From NCBI GenBank assembly GCA_024699605.1, contig JAILPJ010000036.1:1-45948 (forward strand): a stretch of DNA of 45,948 nt, given 5' to 3'. This stretch comes from Desulfovibrio sp. Lineage in GTDB: Bacteria; Desulfobacterota; Desulfovibrionia; Desulfovibrionales; Desulfovibrionaceae. The translations under genes and the position numbers were made by a program. Of the stretch, positions 18,201 to 25,267 are shown one piece after another. The notes below the pieces were generated by a model. It did not search any database. It saw nothing but the letters and a program-made list of their open reading frames with translations, and was not told the origin of the DNA. Each line of letters opens with the position of its first letter. Within the stretch, counting starts at the first letter, position 1.

Positions 18201-18335
18201 AATGGTGGGATAATCGATTTCAGGCAAAGCTGAGACCGGAAGCGATCGATAGCTGAGCAGTCCCACCAAGAGCAGGGCCGCCATGAGCAAACTTGTGGCC
18301 ACAGGCCTGAGAATAAAAAGACGAGACAGGTTCAT
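15210..18335 (-). CDS. mdtB: RND multidrug exporter inner-membrane subunit, MdtB-like
   Basis: A 1041-residue RND pump, paralogous to the following gene. [19 protein letters not shown] opens the first helix; [10 protein letters not shown] carries the acidic proton-relay pair, [13 protein letters not shown] follows, and [18 protein letters not shown] is in the second half. Periplasmic porter segments such as [19 protein letters not shown] are canonical. It starts 5 bases after the adaptor gene ends and its stop overlaps the mdtC-like start, so the three subunits are tightly coupled. No outer-membrane TolC homologue lies in this window, so the exporter presumably borrows one encoded elsewhere. 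Confidence 0.92.
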   Translation of the reverse strand: MNLSRLFILRPVATSLLMAALLLVGLLSYRSLPVSALPEIDYPTIQVQTLYPGASAEVMLAKVTAPLERQFGAMPGLGQMISQSSAGASVITLQFELSKELDSAEQEVQAAINAANNLLPSDLPNPPVYNKVNPADPPIITLAVTSDDMAMTQLEDLADTRLAQKISQILGVGLVTLSGGQRPAVRIEVNPKALASAGFTLADIRQAIAQANVNGSKGSFDGPERASSLDANDQLSSASDYAATIIGYKNGAPLRLCDVAQVTEGAENIRLAAYVAANREKTANFAQAIIVSVQRQPGANVITVAERVRRLLPTLLETLPGNVHVEIITDKTETIRATVQDVERELLLAIAMVILVIWLFLRDARATFIPAVAVPLSLVGSFGIMYLAGYSLNNLTLMALVIATGFVVDDAIVVIENIVRYHEHGKSPLESALIGAGQIGFTIISLTISLVAVLIPLLFMGDIAGRLFREFAVTLAATILISAVISLTLTPMLCAHLLKQGAAPVQKEGGSAFFGIILAWYERNLDVVLRHRKATLLVACATLLLTCLLYLLIPKGFFPVQDCGLLQGIAEAPQQTSFAGMTLRQKEISDFLLQDADVERVAFFVGVDGINQSPGTSRLTIKLRDLEERSSRAPEIAERLMRRADQLPGLLLYLQPVQDLTVEDRISRFQYQFSVESLTQEALEEWVPKLTKALAQRPEIAHAAHDLQATGRKLWLQVNRDVAGRLGISMEDIDNALYDAYGQRQISTIFTQTNQYKVILEVAPIYRRGPVDLESIHVKAANGETVPLSVVVNAQEQSARLSFSRQGQFAMATISFAPAQDASLDACIDALWDECAQLRLPDSVRVELQGAARAFGSSSSDQLWLILAAVITVYIVLGVLYESYIHPVTIISTLPSAGVGALLALMLGRMDLGISGIIGIILLIGIVKKNAIMMIDFALEAERHEGKSSFEAIRQACLLRLRPILMTTLAALLGALPLMLGSGMGSELRCPLGVTMVGGLLLSQLLTLFTTPVIYLWFDALSQRFFGRRASAQAEYAAGVE

Positions 18336-18340
18336 GGGCG

Positions 18341-19642
18341 TTAAAACGGTTCTGCCTTGGGCGTTTCCATGGTCCCTGCCACTTTGACCAATGCGCCGTC
18401 GCGCAAGCGGTCAACGCCGTCGACAATGACCTGCTCTCCGCTCTTCAGCCCATCGCTGATCACAGCAAAGCGTGCGGTTTCAAGGCCTACGGTCACCAAA
18501 CGCACGCTGACCTTGCCAGAAGGCGCGTCCTTATCAGGAGGTGATCCTTTGCCAGAAGGCGCGCCCTTGCCAGGAGGCATGCCTCTACCAGAAGGCGCTT
18601 CAGACCGACCGGGCCGCTCAGGCCTTCTAGCCTGGTCTTGATCCAGGCTTAGGACATAGACGTAGCTTCCGCGTGAACCGATCTGCACAGCACTTGACGG
18701 GACTGTGATCGCCCCCTTCAAGACGTCCACACAGAGGCGGGCATTGACAAATTGATTGGGGTAGAGACGCTTATCGTCATTGGCAAAACGCGCCTTGAGG
18801 CGCACTGTGCCGGTACTTTTATCGATCTCATTGTCCAGGCTCAAAAGATAACCTGTGGCCAGAAGGGTTTTCTGCTCCCGATCCCAGGCCTGCACGGTAA
18901 TCTGCCGTTCGCGCGACTGGGCAAAAGCCTGGGCAATCTTGGGCACAGCGGTCTCGGGAAGCGTAAAGAGCACGTCACAGGGACTGACTTCACAGATTCT
19001 CACAAGCCCCTGGCTGTCAGAGGCGGAAATCTGATTGCCGCAGTCGACTTTGCGCAGACCGGCAATGCCGCTGGCGGGAGCGGTGATACGGCTGTACTCA
19101 AGCTGCAGACGGGCATTTTCACAGGCTGCCCGGTCAGCGGCACAGGCCCCTTCAAACTGCGCGACCAAGGCTTTCTGCGTATCGTATTTTTGCCGCTCGA
19201 CGAAATCCCCTTTCACCAGCGAGGCGTAGCGTGCCAGGTCACGACGGGCGTTGGCCAGCTGAGCCTCGTCGGCCGCAAGTCTGCCCTTGGCCTCGTCCAG
19301 GGCGGCCTGAAAGGGTCTGGGGTCAATCTCAGCCAGAAGATCCCCGGCCTTGACATGCTCTCCTTCCCGAAAGTGCAGCTTCATCAGCTGACCGCTGACC
19401 CGGCTTTTCACAAGCACGTCACTTGAGGCCTGGACCGTGCCCAGGCCATTGAGAAAATGAGGCACATCCTGAGCCAGCGCCACAGCGCAGCGTACCGGCG
19501 CACGCATCTGTCCGGGGCCCTCGCGTCTCTGGGGCTGGGAGCCAAAAAGCTGATAGAGCGTCCAGACACCAAGCACCAGAAGGCCAAGCCAAAAAATTTT
19601 CCATTTGCCCTGCAATGCCACTCTCCCAAGCTTCAAGGTCAA
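18341..19642 (-). CDS. mdtA: RND periplasmic adaptor (MdtA-like membrane fusion protein)
   Basis: A 433-residue adaptor linking the RND pump to an outer-membrane channel. One N-terminal membrane anchor ([19 protein letters not shown]), a lipoyl half ([34 protein letters not shown] region, split by motif), a coiled-coil hairpin (~110-180), the second lipoyl half ([19 protein letters not shown]) and a beta-barrel to the end. Residues 349-378 are an unusual insert of five hexapeptides of the form A/S-P-S/P-G-K-G, located in the barrel region. The start is uncertain: the longest frame begins with TTG 19642, with other TTG/GTG codons in the next ten residues and no convincing ribosome binding site. 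Confidence 0.87.
   Translation of the reverse strand: MTLKLGRVALQGKWKIFWLGLLVLGVWTLYQLFGSQPQRREGPGQMRAPVRCAVALAQDVPHFLNGLGTVQASSDVLVKSRVSGQLMKLHFREGEHVKAGDLLAEIDPRPFQAALDEAKGRLAADEAQLANARRDLARYASLVKGDFVERQKYDTQKALVAQFEGACAADRAACENARLQLEYSRITAPASGIAGLRKVDCGNQISASDSQGLVRICEVSPCDVLFTLPETAVPKIAQAFAQSRERQITVQAWDREQKTLLATGYLLSLDNEIDKSTGTVRLKARFANDDKRLYPNQFVNARLCVDVLKGAITVPSSAVQIGSRGSYVYVLSLDQDQARRPERPGRSEAPSGRGMPPGKGAPSGKGSPPDKDAPSGKVSVRLVTVGLETARFAVISDGLKSGEQVIVDGVDRLRDGALVKVAGTMETPKAEPF
18509..18598 (-). repeat. Five tandem 18-bp units inside mdtA
   Basis: The DNA repeats an imperfect 18-base unit (plus-strand core CCAGAAGGCGCG or CCAGGAGGCATG) five times, encoding hexapeptides [24 protein letters not shown] and APSGKV. 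Such arrays expand and contract by slippage without breaking the frame. Confidence 0.8.
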
Positions 19643-19858
19643 CCGCCATTTCTGCCCGCCTATCTTGCCTCAAAACGCGGTTTTCCTGCCCCTAATGCCT
19701 CTCACTCAAGCCGTGCTCTAGCATGCATCCTTTTTTTTGTGAAGAGAAGAGCTTTCCTGTACGCTCGCAGAGCCTCTCTGCAGAGTGGCCGCAATTGCCT
19801 TGCCCTATCATTTGGCGTATTGCTCAGGCCAGAAACGGCATCACACTGAGGAGTCTCT

Positions 19859-21178
19859 ATGCTCAAGACAGCAAGCGTCTGCACGCTTTTTTGTGTTCTC
19901 TGTGTTCTCTCGTGCCATGCTCTAGCCAGCCCTCAGCCCGGTAGCCCCCGCTATACGCCGATCGTGGCTGTCGTGGAAAAATCACAGGCCGCTGTGGTGA
20001 ATATCACCTGCACCCAGATTCGTGGGCAGAGCGTCTCGCCCCTGGATCTGTTTTTCGGGCTGCCCCAGGAATTCGGACGCAGGCCCCGTCTGCAAAGACG
20101 GGCCAGTCTGGGCTCCGGTGTCATTGTCGACGGCAAAGAAGGCCTGGTGCTGACCAATGCCCATGTCATCGCCAACAGTGATGAAATCATGATTCACCTG
20201 CAGGACGGGCGCAACTTTCCGGCCATTGTGCGTGGGGCGGAACCTGATTTTGACATCGCCATTCTCGCCATCCAGGGGGCCAAGAATCTGCCGGAGCTGC
20301 CTTTGGGCAATTCCAAGGATCTGTCGCCAGGCGAAACCGTCATTGCCATTGGCAATCCCTTTGGTTTCAGTCACACCGTAACCACAGGCGTGGTCTCAGC
20401 ACTCGGACGAACCATCAATTGCCAGAGCGGCACACTCACGGACCTCATTCAGACCGATGCCGCCATCAATCCGGGCAATAGCGGAGGCCCCCTGTTAGAT
20501 CTGGAAGGGCATCTTGTGGGTATCAATACCGCAACCGATACCCGCGCTGAGGGCATCGGCTTTGCCATTCCCATCAATAAGGCCAGGCGTGTCATGGAAA
20601 GCCTGGTGCAAAAGGAGCACATCTCTCCCTACTGGCTTGGCCTTTTGGCCGAAGATCTGGACGGCCAGACAGCCTGGACCTTGGGACTGGAGGCCCGACA
20701 CGGCATTCTGGTCACAGCGGTCTACGCTGACACGCCGGCACAGCGTTCGGGCATTGTCCCAGGCGATATCCTCCTTGCCATCAATGAACGCGAAATCAAT
20801 GACAGACGGGACTATGTGAGCTTTTTGCGCAATCAGACCGGTGAAGCACTGACACTTGTGATCTTGCGAGACAACAGGACCATTTCCCTGACTGTTCAGC
20901 CTGTGCCCTTTACCAACGACATCGTGCAAAGCCTCATGGAAGAGCGCTGGGGCATACGCATCGGCGAATCTCACGGCTCGGTTGTTTTACGCAATGTGCG
21001 CCGCGGCAGTGCCGCTGATTTCCTCAGACCCGGTGACCGCATTTTGGCCGTGGGAGGACATGCCATCAAGAATGCTGACGACCTTTTTCAGGCCTTCCGG
21101 CGCGAACGCATGGCAGGGCAAATTCTGCTGCAAGTGCTGCGCAATGGCCGAGCCTACTACGCCCGCCTTGTGCTCTAA
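19859..21178 (+). CDS. htrA: HtrA/DegP-family periplasmic serine protease with two PDZ domains
   Basis: A 439-residue protein exported by a signal peptide (~1-23, cleavage after SCHALA). The trypsin-like domain has the catalytic triad His102 (TNAHV), Asp132 (DFDIAIL) and Ser208 (NPGNSGGPL). Two PDZ domains follow (~250-345 and ~355-435). This layout and length fit periplasmic DegP/DegQ/Do proteases that degrade or refold misfolded envelope proteins. It is transcribed alone and divergently from the RND exporter genes; the 216-base region between them holds the promoters of both. ACTGAGGAG precedes ATG 19859 at good spacing. Confidence 0.93.
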   Translation: MLKTASVCTLFCVLCVLSCHALASPQPGSPRYTPIVAVVEKSQAAVVNITCTQIRGQSVSPLDLFFGLPQEFGRRPRLQRRASLGSGVIVDGKEGLVLTNAHVIANSDEIMIHLQDGRNFPAIVRGAEPDFDIAILAIQGAKNLPELPLGNSKDLSPGETVIAIGNPFGFSHTVTTGVVSALGRTINCQSGTLTDLIQTDAAINPGNSGGPLLDLEGHLVGINTATDTRAEGIGFAIPINKARRVMESLVQKEHISPYWLGLLAEDLDGQTAWTLGLEARHGILVTAVYADTPAQRSGIVPGDILLAINEREINDRRDYVSFLRNQTGEALTLVILRDNRTISLTVQPVPFTNDIVQSLMEERWGIRIGESHGSVVLRNVRRGSAADFLRPGDRILAVGGHAIKNADDLFQAFRRERMAGQILLQVLRNGRAYYARLVL

Positions 21179-21195
21179 GGAGAGCGTTGGCAAGC

Positions 21196-21231
21196 AAAAA
21201 AAAAACACCCCGCACGCGCGCGAGGTGTTTG
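21196..21231. terminator. Terminator shared by htrA and the HPP gene
   Basis: Stem AAACACC(c)CGC / GCG(a)GGTGTTT with an A-run before it. It has a proper T tract only on the minus strand, so it ends the leftward CBS-HPP operon best and htrA weakly. Confidence 0.7.
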
Positions 21232-21237
21232 CTCTGA

Positions 21238-21768
21238 CTACCAGTAAAGAGGATAACTGCGTTTGCTTGGCAGATTATTCACCAGCAGGGCGATCAAAAG
21301 CATGATCAGGGCACCGGCCAAACAGGGGAGCAAAACATAGAGATAGCCCAGCTGACGAATGGATTCACCGCCAGCCACCGCAATCAGGGCCGTTGCGCCA
21401 CCCGGAGGATGCAGGGTCTGGGTGAGATGCATCAGTGCGATGGCTGTGGCCACAGCCATGGCTGCGGCAAGCCAGAGGGGACTGATCAACTGGGCAACTG
21501 TCACACCCACCAGGGCTGAGAGGAGATGGCCGCCCACAAGGTTGCGGGGCTGGGCCAGAGGGCTGCGGATGGCCCCGAAAGCCAAAACCGCCGAAGCGCC
21601 AAAGGAACCGATGAGCAGGGGCGGCCCATCGCCGCCAACCACATAGCGCTCCAGAAGACCAATACAAGCGATCGCCAGAAAAGCGCCAAACCAGGAAATG
21701 ACGACCTCGCCCAGACCCACGCGTGGAGGACGCTGACCGCCTCCGGTCATTTTTTGCCAGATACTCAT
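21238..21768 (-). CDS. HPP-family membrane protein
   Basis: A 176-residue integral membrane protein with four or five hydrophobic helices. It carries the family signature TLHPPGGATAL (the HPP motif) around residue 120 and a GSFGASAVLAFGA block before it; PRNLVGGHLLSALVGV is also typical. HPP proteins are poorly characterised; some plant and cyanobacterial relatives are reported to take part in nitrite transport. The start ATG overlaps the stop of the CBS-domain gene by four bases (ATGA), so the two are coupled, and CBS domains could sense adenylates to gate the transporter. Last gene before the terminator at 21196-21231. Confidence 0.87.
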   Translation of the reverse strand: MSIWQKMTGGGQRPPRVGLGEVVISWFGAFLAIACIGLLERYVVGGDGPPLLIGSFGASAVLAFGAIRSPLAQPRNLVGGHLLSALVGVTVAQLISPLWLAAAMAVATAIALMHLTQTLHPPGGATALIAVAGGESIRQLGYLYVLLPCLAGALIMLLIALLVNNLPSKRSYPLYW

Positions 21769-22367
21769 CGCAGTGTACTCAAAACATTTAAAAGATCCGT
21801 ACGCGAAACGAGCCCGACCACACGCTTGCCGGCCTCGGTAACCGGCAAGCGGTTGATATCGTGGCTATTCACCAGGCTGAGCATTTCAGCTAGCGAGGTC
21901 TGAGGAGAGACGCAAATCACCTCTCGCGTCATGATTGTTTCCACAGCCACCTCAAGACAGGCCGGATCAAAAGTCTGGCTGAGCACGCTTCGCAACAAGT
22001 GCATGGGGCTTGGCCTGCGGCTGCCTCCGGCTAGACGTGCGATATCGGTTTCCGAGAGCACACCCTGAAGCTGGCCTGCGCCATCAAGGACCGGTGCGCC
22101 GGAAATATTCTGCGCATCCAAAAAATCAATGGCAGCCCGCACACTCATGCTCGGCGCAACACTTAAAACCGGGCTCGACATCACCTGGTCTGCGCAAATT
22201 TCCTCAAGGAAACGCGTATGCGCAATGGCATAGGCCTTGGTATAGATGGCCCGAAAATCATCGGGTGAAATGTCGAGATAAGCACCAAAATCGCGCATGG
22301 CCTCAAGAATATCCTGTTCATCAAGGGCCAGATCGCGCCGCTCATTGAGTCGTATTTTCTGCGTCAT
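21765..22367 (-). CDS. Tandem CBS-domain protein
   Basis: A 200-residue cytosolic protein with an N-terminal helical segment (~1-65) and two CBS motifs: CADQVMSSPVLSVAPS with GVLSETDIARL, then ETIMTREVICVSPQ with VGLVSRTDLLNVL. CBS pairs (Bateman modules) bind adenosine nucleotides or Mg-ATP and regulate neighbouring domains or partners. Here the likely partner is the HPP membrane protein whose gene overlaps it. Start is ATG 22367 with GAGGAG seven bases upstream; a five-residue longer frame to 22382 lacks a site. A CRP-like palindrome lies about 50 bases upstream. Confidence 0.85.
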   Translation of the reverse strand: MTQKIRLNERRDLALDEQDILEAMRDFGAYLDISPDDFRAIYTKAYAIAHTRFLEEICADQVMSSPVLSVAPSMSVRAAIDFLDAQNISGAPVLDGAGQLQGVLSETDIARLAGGSRRPSPMHLLRSVLSQTFDPACLEVAVETIMTREVICVSPQTSLAEMLSLVNSHDINRLPVTEAGKRVVGLVSRTDLLNVLSTLR

Positions 22368-22413
22368 GGGCAATCTCCTCAAGCACTCAGTAATCCAGAG
22401 CCTGTCCGCTTTC

Positions 22414-22429
22414 CGTGATTGTCATCACA
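22414..22429. promoter_or_regulatory. CGTGA-N6-TCACA operator, CRP/FNR-superfamily type
   Basis: GTGA-ttgtca-TCAC with flanks C and A matches the TGTGA-N6-TCACA symmetry of CRP-family sites except for the first base. It is 47-62 bases upstream of the CBS gene start, a usual position for an activator. It sits inside a larger inverted repeat TTTCCGT (22410-22416) / ACGGAAA (22431-22437). Confidence 0.45.
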
Positions 22430-22614
22430 TACGGAAATCTTGTGGCGTTTCAGCAAAGAGCCTGTTTTTTCCAAAAAGGCTCACGCCTGAGCAGCGTAGA
22501 AAGCGACAGGTCGTCCTTGGCCTCTCAAGGGCGACCGCAAACAGACTCCGGTCCATTTTGGCATGAGGAAGCCCATGTCGTTCCTTGTGTGAGGTTTCAC
22601 AAAGGACTTCTGTC

Positions 22615-22643
22615 TTGACATAGTGCTAGCAGCAGGCTATGCC
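22615..22643 (+). promoter_or_regulatory. Sigma70-like promoter of the ferredoxin gene
   Basis: Perfect -35 TTGACA (22615-22620), 17-base spacer, then TATGCC (22638-22643) as a half-matching -10. Transcription would start near 22650, giving a leader of about 60 bases before the ferredoxin ATG. Confidence 0.5.
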
Positions 22644-22708
22644 TAAAAACACGGTACTAAATCCGTTGTGCCGAGAGGCGAAAACTTATTTTTTTGGAGG
22701 ATCTCGCT

Positions 22709-22897
22709 ATGTCGTACAATGTCAACGTCAATCACGAAAAATGTGTGGGCTGTGGTGAATGCGTAGACGTCTGCCCCGTGGAAGTCTATGAACTGAAAGA
22801 CGGCAAGTCCGAGCCCGTGAATTCCGAAGAATGCCTGGGCTGTGAATCCTGTGTGGAAGTCTGTGAATCAGACGCTATCACCGTTGAAGAGGCCTAG
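22709..22897 (+). CDS. 2[4Fe-4S] ferredoxin
   Basis: A 62-residue electron carrier with two cluster-binding motifs, CVGCGECVDVCP and CLGCESCVEVCE, each C-x2-C-x2-C-x3-C, spaced as in clostridial-type ferredoxins and Desulfovibrio ferredoxin II. The protein is acidic and cytosolic and would pass low-potential electrons between enzymes such as pyruvate:ferredoxin oxidoreductase and hydrogenases or reductases. Start ATG 22709 has TTTTTGGAGG 8 bases upstream; a five-residue longer frame is unlikely. It is monocistronic, between its own promoter and a strong terminator. Confidence 0.95.
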   Translation: MSYNVNVNHEKCVGCGECVDVCPVEVYELKDGKSEPVNSEECLGCESCVEVCESDAITVEEA

Positions 22898-22963
22898 AAA
22901 CAAGCCCGCTCCAAAGCATTCAAGACAAGACCGAAAATTCCGCAACAGGGCGGAAGTCCGTGT

Positions 22964-22994
22964 GCCGCCGGACGTGAGTCTGGCGGCTTTTTTT
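22964..22994 (+). terminator. Ferredoxin terminator
   Basis: Stem GCCGCCGGAC / GTCTGGCGGC (one wobble pair), loop GTGA, followed by seven T. Confidence 0.9.
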
Positions 22995-23069
22995 AGCGAT
23001 CTGTGCAAACCTGGAAAAAACGAGGCAGCGTTTCCACCTCGGCTATCGAGGTATCCGCGCTGAATAATA

Positions 23070-23735
23070 ATGATTCCCGATCTTAGCCCCATTTTCTCGC
23101 GTTATGAGCAGCTTCGTGCCGAAGCCGACAGCATCTTTGGGCAGATGAGTGAAAAATTCCCGCAATGCGTAACCTGTAGCAAGGGTTGCAGTGACTGCTG
23201 CCATGCGCTTTTTGATCTTTCCCTCGTCGAGGCCATGTACATCAATCAGGCCTTCAAGGCTGCTTTTGACTATGGGGCGCAACGCTCAGAAATTCTCACG
23301 CGTGCCGCCACTACTGACCGTAAGCTGACCAAATACAAACGCGAGCTTTTCCACATGGAAAAAAACGGTGAGTCCGAAGCGGCGATCATGGCCAAGGCGG
23401 CACAAATCCGTATCCCCTGCCCCCTGCTCGATGACAATTCCTGCTGTCTGCTCTACGAGGCACGCCCCATCACCTGCCGTCTCTACGGTGTGCCCACAGT
23501 CATCAAAAATCAGGGCCACGTCTGCGGCTTTTCCAATTTTTCTCTTGGCAACAAATATCCGACTGTCCATCTGGACAAAATTCAGGCCCGTCTGGAAGCC
23601 TTAAGCGCTGAAATCGCCACAACCGTCCACTCGCGCTTTACGGAACTCGACCAGGTCTATGTGCCGCTCTCAATGGCTCTCTTGACCGAATACAACGAGC
23701 AGTATCTCGGCATCGGCCCGGCCAGGGAGGACTAA
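23070..23735 (+). CDS. YkgJ-family cysteine-rich (zinc/iron-chelating) protein
   Basis: A 221-residue protein with the conserved cysteine pattern of the YkgJ/UPF0153 family: CVTCSKGCSDCCHALFDLS near residues 31-48, then CPLLDDNSCCLLYEARPITCRLYG near 113-136. Eight or more cysteines bind an Fe-S cluster or zinc; the reaction is unknown. ATG 23070 has only GAGGT about 17 bases upstream, so translation initiation looks weak. Its stop overlaps the start of the next gene as TAATG, indicating coupling, and the TPR gene follows. Function of this three-gene set is not known to me. Confidence 0.8.
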   Translation: MIPDLSPIFSRYEQLRAEADSIFGQMSEKFPQCVTCSKGCSDCCHALFDLSLVEAMYINQAFKAAFDYGAQRSEILTRAATTDRKLTKYKRELFHMEKNGESEAAIMAKAAQIRIPCPLLDDNSCCLLYEARPITCRLYGVPTVIKNQGHVCGFSNFSLGNKYPTVHLDKIQARLEALSAEIATTVHSRFTELDQVYVPLSMALLTEYNEQYLGIGPARED

Positions 23736-24169
23736 TGGCCAGCCGCATTCCTGCCTATCTTTTTGAGACCAACGCCGAGCCCCAGAATCTGACCACAGAA
23801 CAAGAGGCCCTGAAACGCCAGATCTACGAAAAAATGCGGCCGACACGCCGCAAGTTTGTAGACAGAATCGGCTATGAGAACTGGGATCCGTTTCAGGAGC
23901 CCAATCATCCGCTTGACATGCGTGTCGATGCGGGCATGCGCACAACAGAACAATTGCTCAACGCCTTTTTGCACAGCCTGAACGGTGAGCCTGTGAGCAA
24001 CGCCTATCGACAGGGAGCCATTGACTGTGTCATGGGGGTCATCACCAAGGACGAAAAATATCGCGGCGTTTTTGACTTCTGTCTTTGGTACTATGAGCTT
24101 TTGCAAAAAGAAGGGCGTCTTTCGAAAAACGCCAGAGATTTCCAGGCTTTTCTGCAACGCCAGCGCTGA
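23735..24169 (+). CDS. Unknown soluble protein coupled to the YkgJ-like gene
   Basis: A 144-residue acidic/basic mixed protein with no signal peptide or membrane helix and no motif I recognise. It reads mostly helical; features are a KMRPTRRKFVDRIGYENWDPF segment (residues ~33-53, long motif with conserved-looking Arg and aromatic residues) and CVMGVITKDEKYRGVFDFC with two cysteines at ~100-118. Its ATG overlaps the stop of the upstream Cys-rich protein, so the two are made together. Likely a lineage-restricted conserved protein. Confidence 0.75.
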   Translation: MASRIPAYLFETNAEPQNLTTEQEALKRQIYEKMRPTRRKFVDRIGYENWDPFQEPNHPLDMRVDAGMRTTEQLLNAFLHSLNGEPVSNAYRQGAIDCVMGVITKDEKYRGVFDFCLWYYELLQKEGRLSKNARDFQAFLQRQR

Positions 24170-24195
24170 TCTAAGCTTGCGGCAAAAAATCACAC

Positions 24196-24232
24196 AAAGG
24201 AGGAAGACGCTCAGAGAGCGTCGGCTGCGCCA
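24196..24232 (+). promoter_or_regulatory. Ribosome binding site bridged to its start by a hairpin
   Basis: AAAGGAGG (24196-24203) is 28 bases before the only sensible ATG (24232). Between them GACGCTC (24206-24212) and GAGCGTC (24216-24222) form a perfect 7-bp hairpin with a three-base loop. Folding out its 17 bases leaves about 11 bases, close to a working spacing. Confidence 0.5.
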
Positions 24233-24861
24233 TGTTGAAAGAGCATTACGAGAATATTGACGACTATATTGCCGATCTCAAAGCGGCTATTGCCGAAAAC
24301 GATCAGTGCGCCAACCATCACTATAATCTGGCTCAGGCTCTCTTATCCAAACGCGACTTCATGGGGGCTGAAGAATGTCTCCTCAATGCCGTGCGCAATT
24401 CGCCGAGGATGGCTGAGGCCTATGTGCAGCTGGGAGGCATTTGCCTGCAACGTGGGGATCTGGAGGGGTGCCTGCACTACAATCAGGAGGCCGCCAACTG
24501 TCGGCCGCAGTACGCTGTGGCCTACAGCAATATCGCCTTTGTGCATCTACAGAAAGGCGAGCCGGACAAGGCTATCGCGGCCTTGAACAAGGCCCTGAAC
24601 TGGTCGCCCAATTTTGTGCAGGCCAGAAACGAGCTTGCCACAGCCTACTATATGCAGGGGAATTTTACGGGATGTGAAGAGGCCTGTCGTGCCGTCATCA
24701 AACAGGAACCGAATTTTGCGCCGGCCTGGAACAACCTGGCGCTGGCCCTTTTTGATCAAGGACGCTACGACGAGGCCATTGAAGCCTGTGACAAAGCCAA
24801 AGAACTTGGCTTTGACGTGCAGGCGGGATTTCTCGAAGAACTCAAGCCCTATCGCAAATAG
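24232..24861 (+). CDS. Tetratricopeptide-repeat protein
   Basis: A 209-residue protein made of about five TPR units (from ~20 to ~200). Repeats are seen in HYNLAQALLSKRDFMGAEECLLNAVRN, AYVQLGGICLQRGDLEGCLHYNQEA, AYSNIAFVHLQKGEPDKAIAALNKAL and AWNNLALALFDQGRYDEAIEACDKA (each given by its key G/A/Y pattern). TPR proteins act as protein-protein scaffolds. No signal peptide, so cytosolic. It is last in the YkgJ-like operon and is followed by a terminator. Start ATG 24232 depends on the hairpin-bridged ribosome binding site described separately; no nearer in-frame start exists. Confidence 0.85.
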   Translation: MLKEHYENIDDYIADLKAAIAENDQCANHHYNLAQALLSKRDFMGAEECLLNAVRNSPRMAEAYVQLGGICLQRGDLEGCLHYNQEAANCRPQYAVAYSNIAFVHLQKGEPDKAIAALNKALNWSPNFVQARNELATAYYMQGNFTGCEEACRAVIKQEPNFAPAWNNLALALFDQGRYDEAIEACDKAKELGFDVQAGFLEELKPYRK

Positions 24862-24872
24862 CCAAGGCTTGC

Positions 24873-24899
24873 CGCGGGGATCACTCCCCGCTTTTTTTT
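24873..24899 (+). terminator. Terminator after the TPR gene
   Basis: Stem GCGGGG (24873-24878) / CCCCGC (24886-24891) followed by eight T. Confidence 0.9.
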
Positions 24900-24902
24900 G
24901 GC

Positions 24903-25202
24903 TCAGCGCAAAAGGTCCAAAAGACGCTCCACACGCTCTCGGTTGAGCCCCGAATGGATCTTCAAAAGCTGCTGATTATTGCCGTGCGCTTCGTTTTCCA
25001 TCATGCTGAGCGTCTGTTCCACTTCACTGGCAGAGGGCAGATGGGGGGTCTGCGGACGACTGCTCTGATAGAGAGCCGGTGCCACGTCCGTCTGGTCAAG
25101 CCGCTGCTCTGTCACTGGCAGCATGGTACTGTTGACCCGTTCTTGAAAAGTCGGTAGACACGCTCCCAAATCATGATTTCTGGCGATGTGCTGAAATTCC
25201 AT
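24903..25202 (-). CDS. Unknown small helical protein
   Basis: A 99-residue cytosolic protein without a recognised domain. A central Pro/Ser/Thr-rich stretch (SSRPQTPHLPSASEV, ~50-64) separates two helical parts; the C-terminus (LLKIHSGLNRERVERLLDLLR) is an amphipathic helix rich in Leu and Arg. I start at ATG 25202 because GGAGG is five bases upstream; the frame extends to 25259 but that would run through the promoter. It has its own promoter (25239-25267) and is convergent with the TPR gene. Confidence 0.65.
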   Translation of the reverse strand: MEFQHIARNHDLGACLPTFQERVNSTMLPVTEQRLDQTDVAPALYQSSRPQTPHLPSASEVEQTLSMMENEAHGNNQQLLKIHSGLNRERVERLLDLLR

Positions 25203-25225
25203 AACGACCTCCGCAGGCAATAAGG

Positions 25226-25267
25226 GTTTGTTGATTTTTTTATGCAACAAACATGCCATACTGCCAA
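25226..25267 (-). promoter_or_regulatory. Promoter with an inverted repeat around the -10
   Basis: On the minus strand TTGGCA (25267-25262), 17-base spacer, CATAAA (25244-25239). The arms GTTTGTTG (25226-25233) and CAACAAAC (25245-25252) flank the -10, so a bound repressor would block it. Confidence 0.45.

Larger units (their letters stand above)
22368..22708. other. Divergent 341-base region with operator, hairpins and ferredoxin promoter
   Basis: No gene is visible. It holds a CRP/FNR-like palindrome (22414-22429), a hairpin GAGCC/GGCTC near 22460-22482, an 11-bp wobble-containing hairpin GGTCGTCCTTG (22509-22519) / CAAGGGCGACC (22526-22536) and the ferredoxin promoter TTGACA (22615-22620). 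The hairpins are not followed by T tracts, so they are not terminators; they may belong to a leader or a small RNA, which I cannot decide. Confidence 0.4.
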
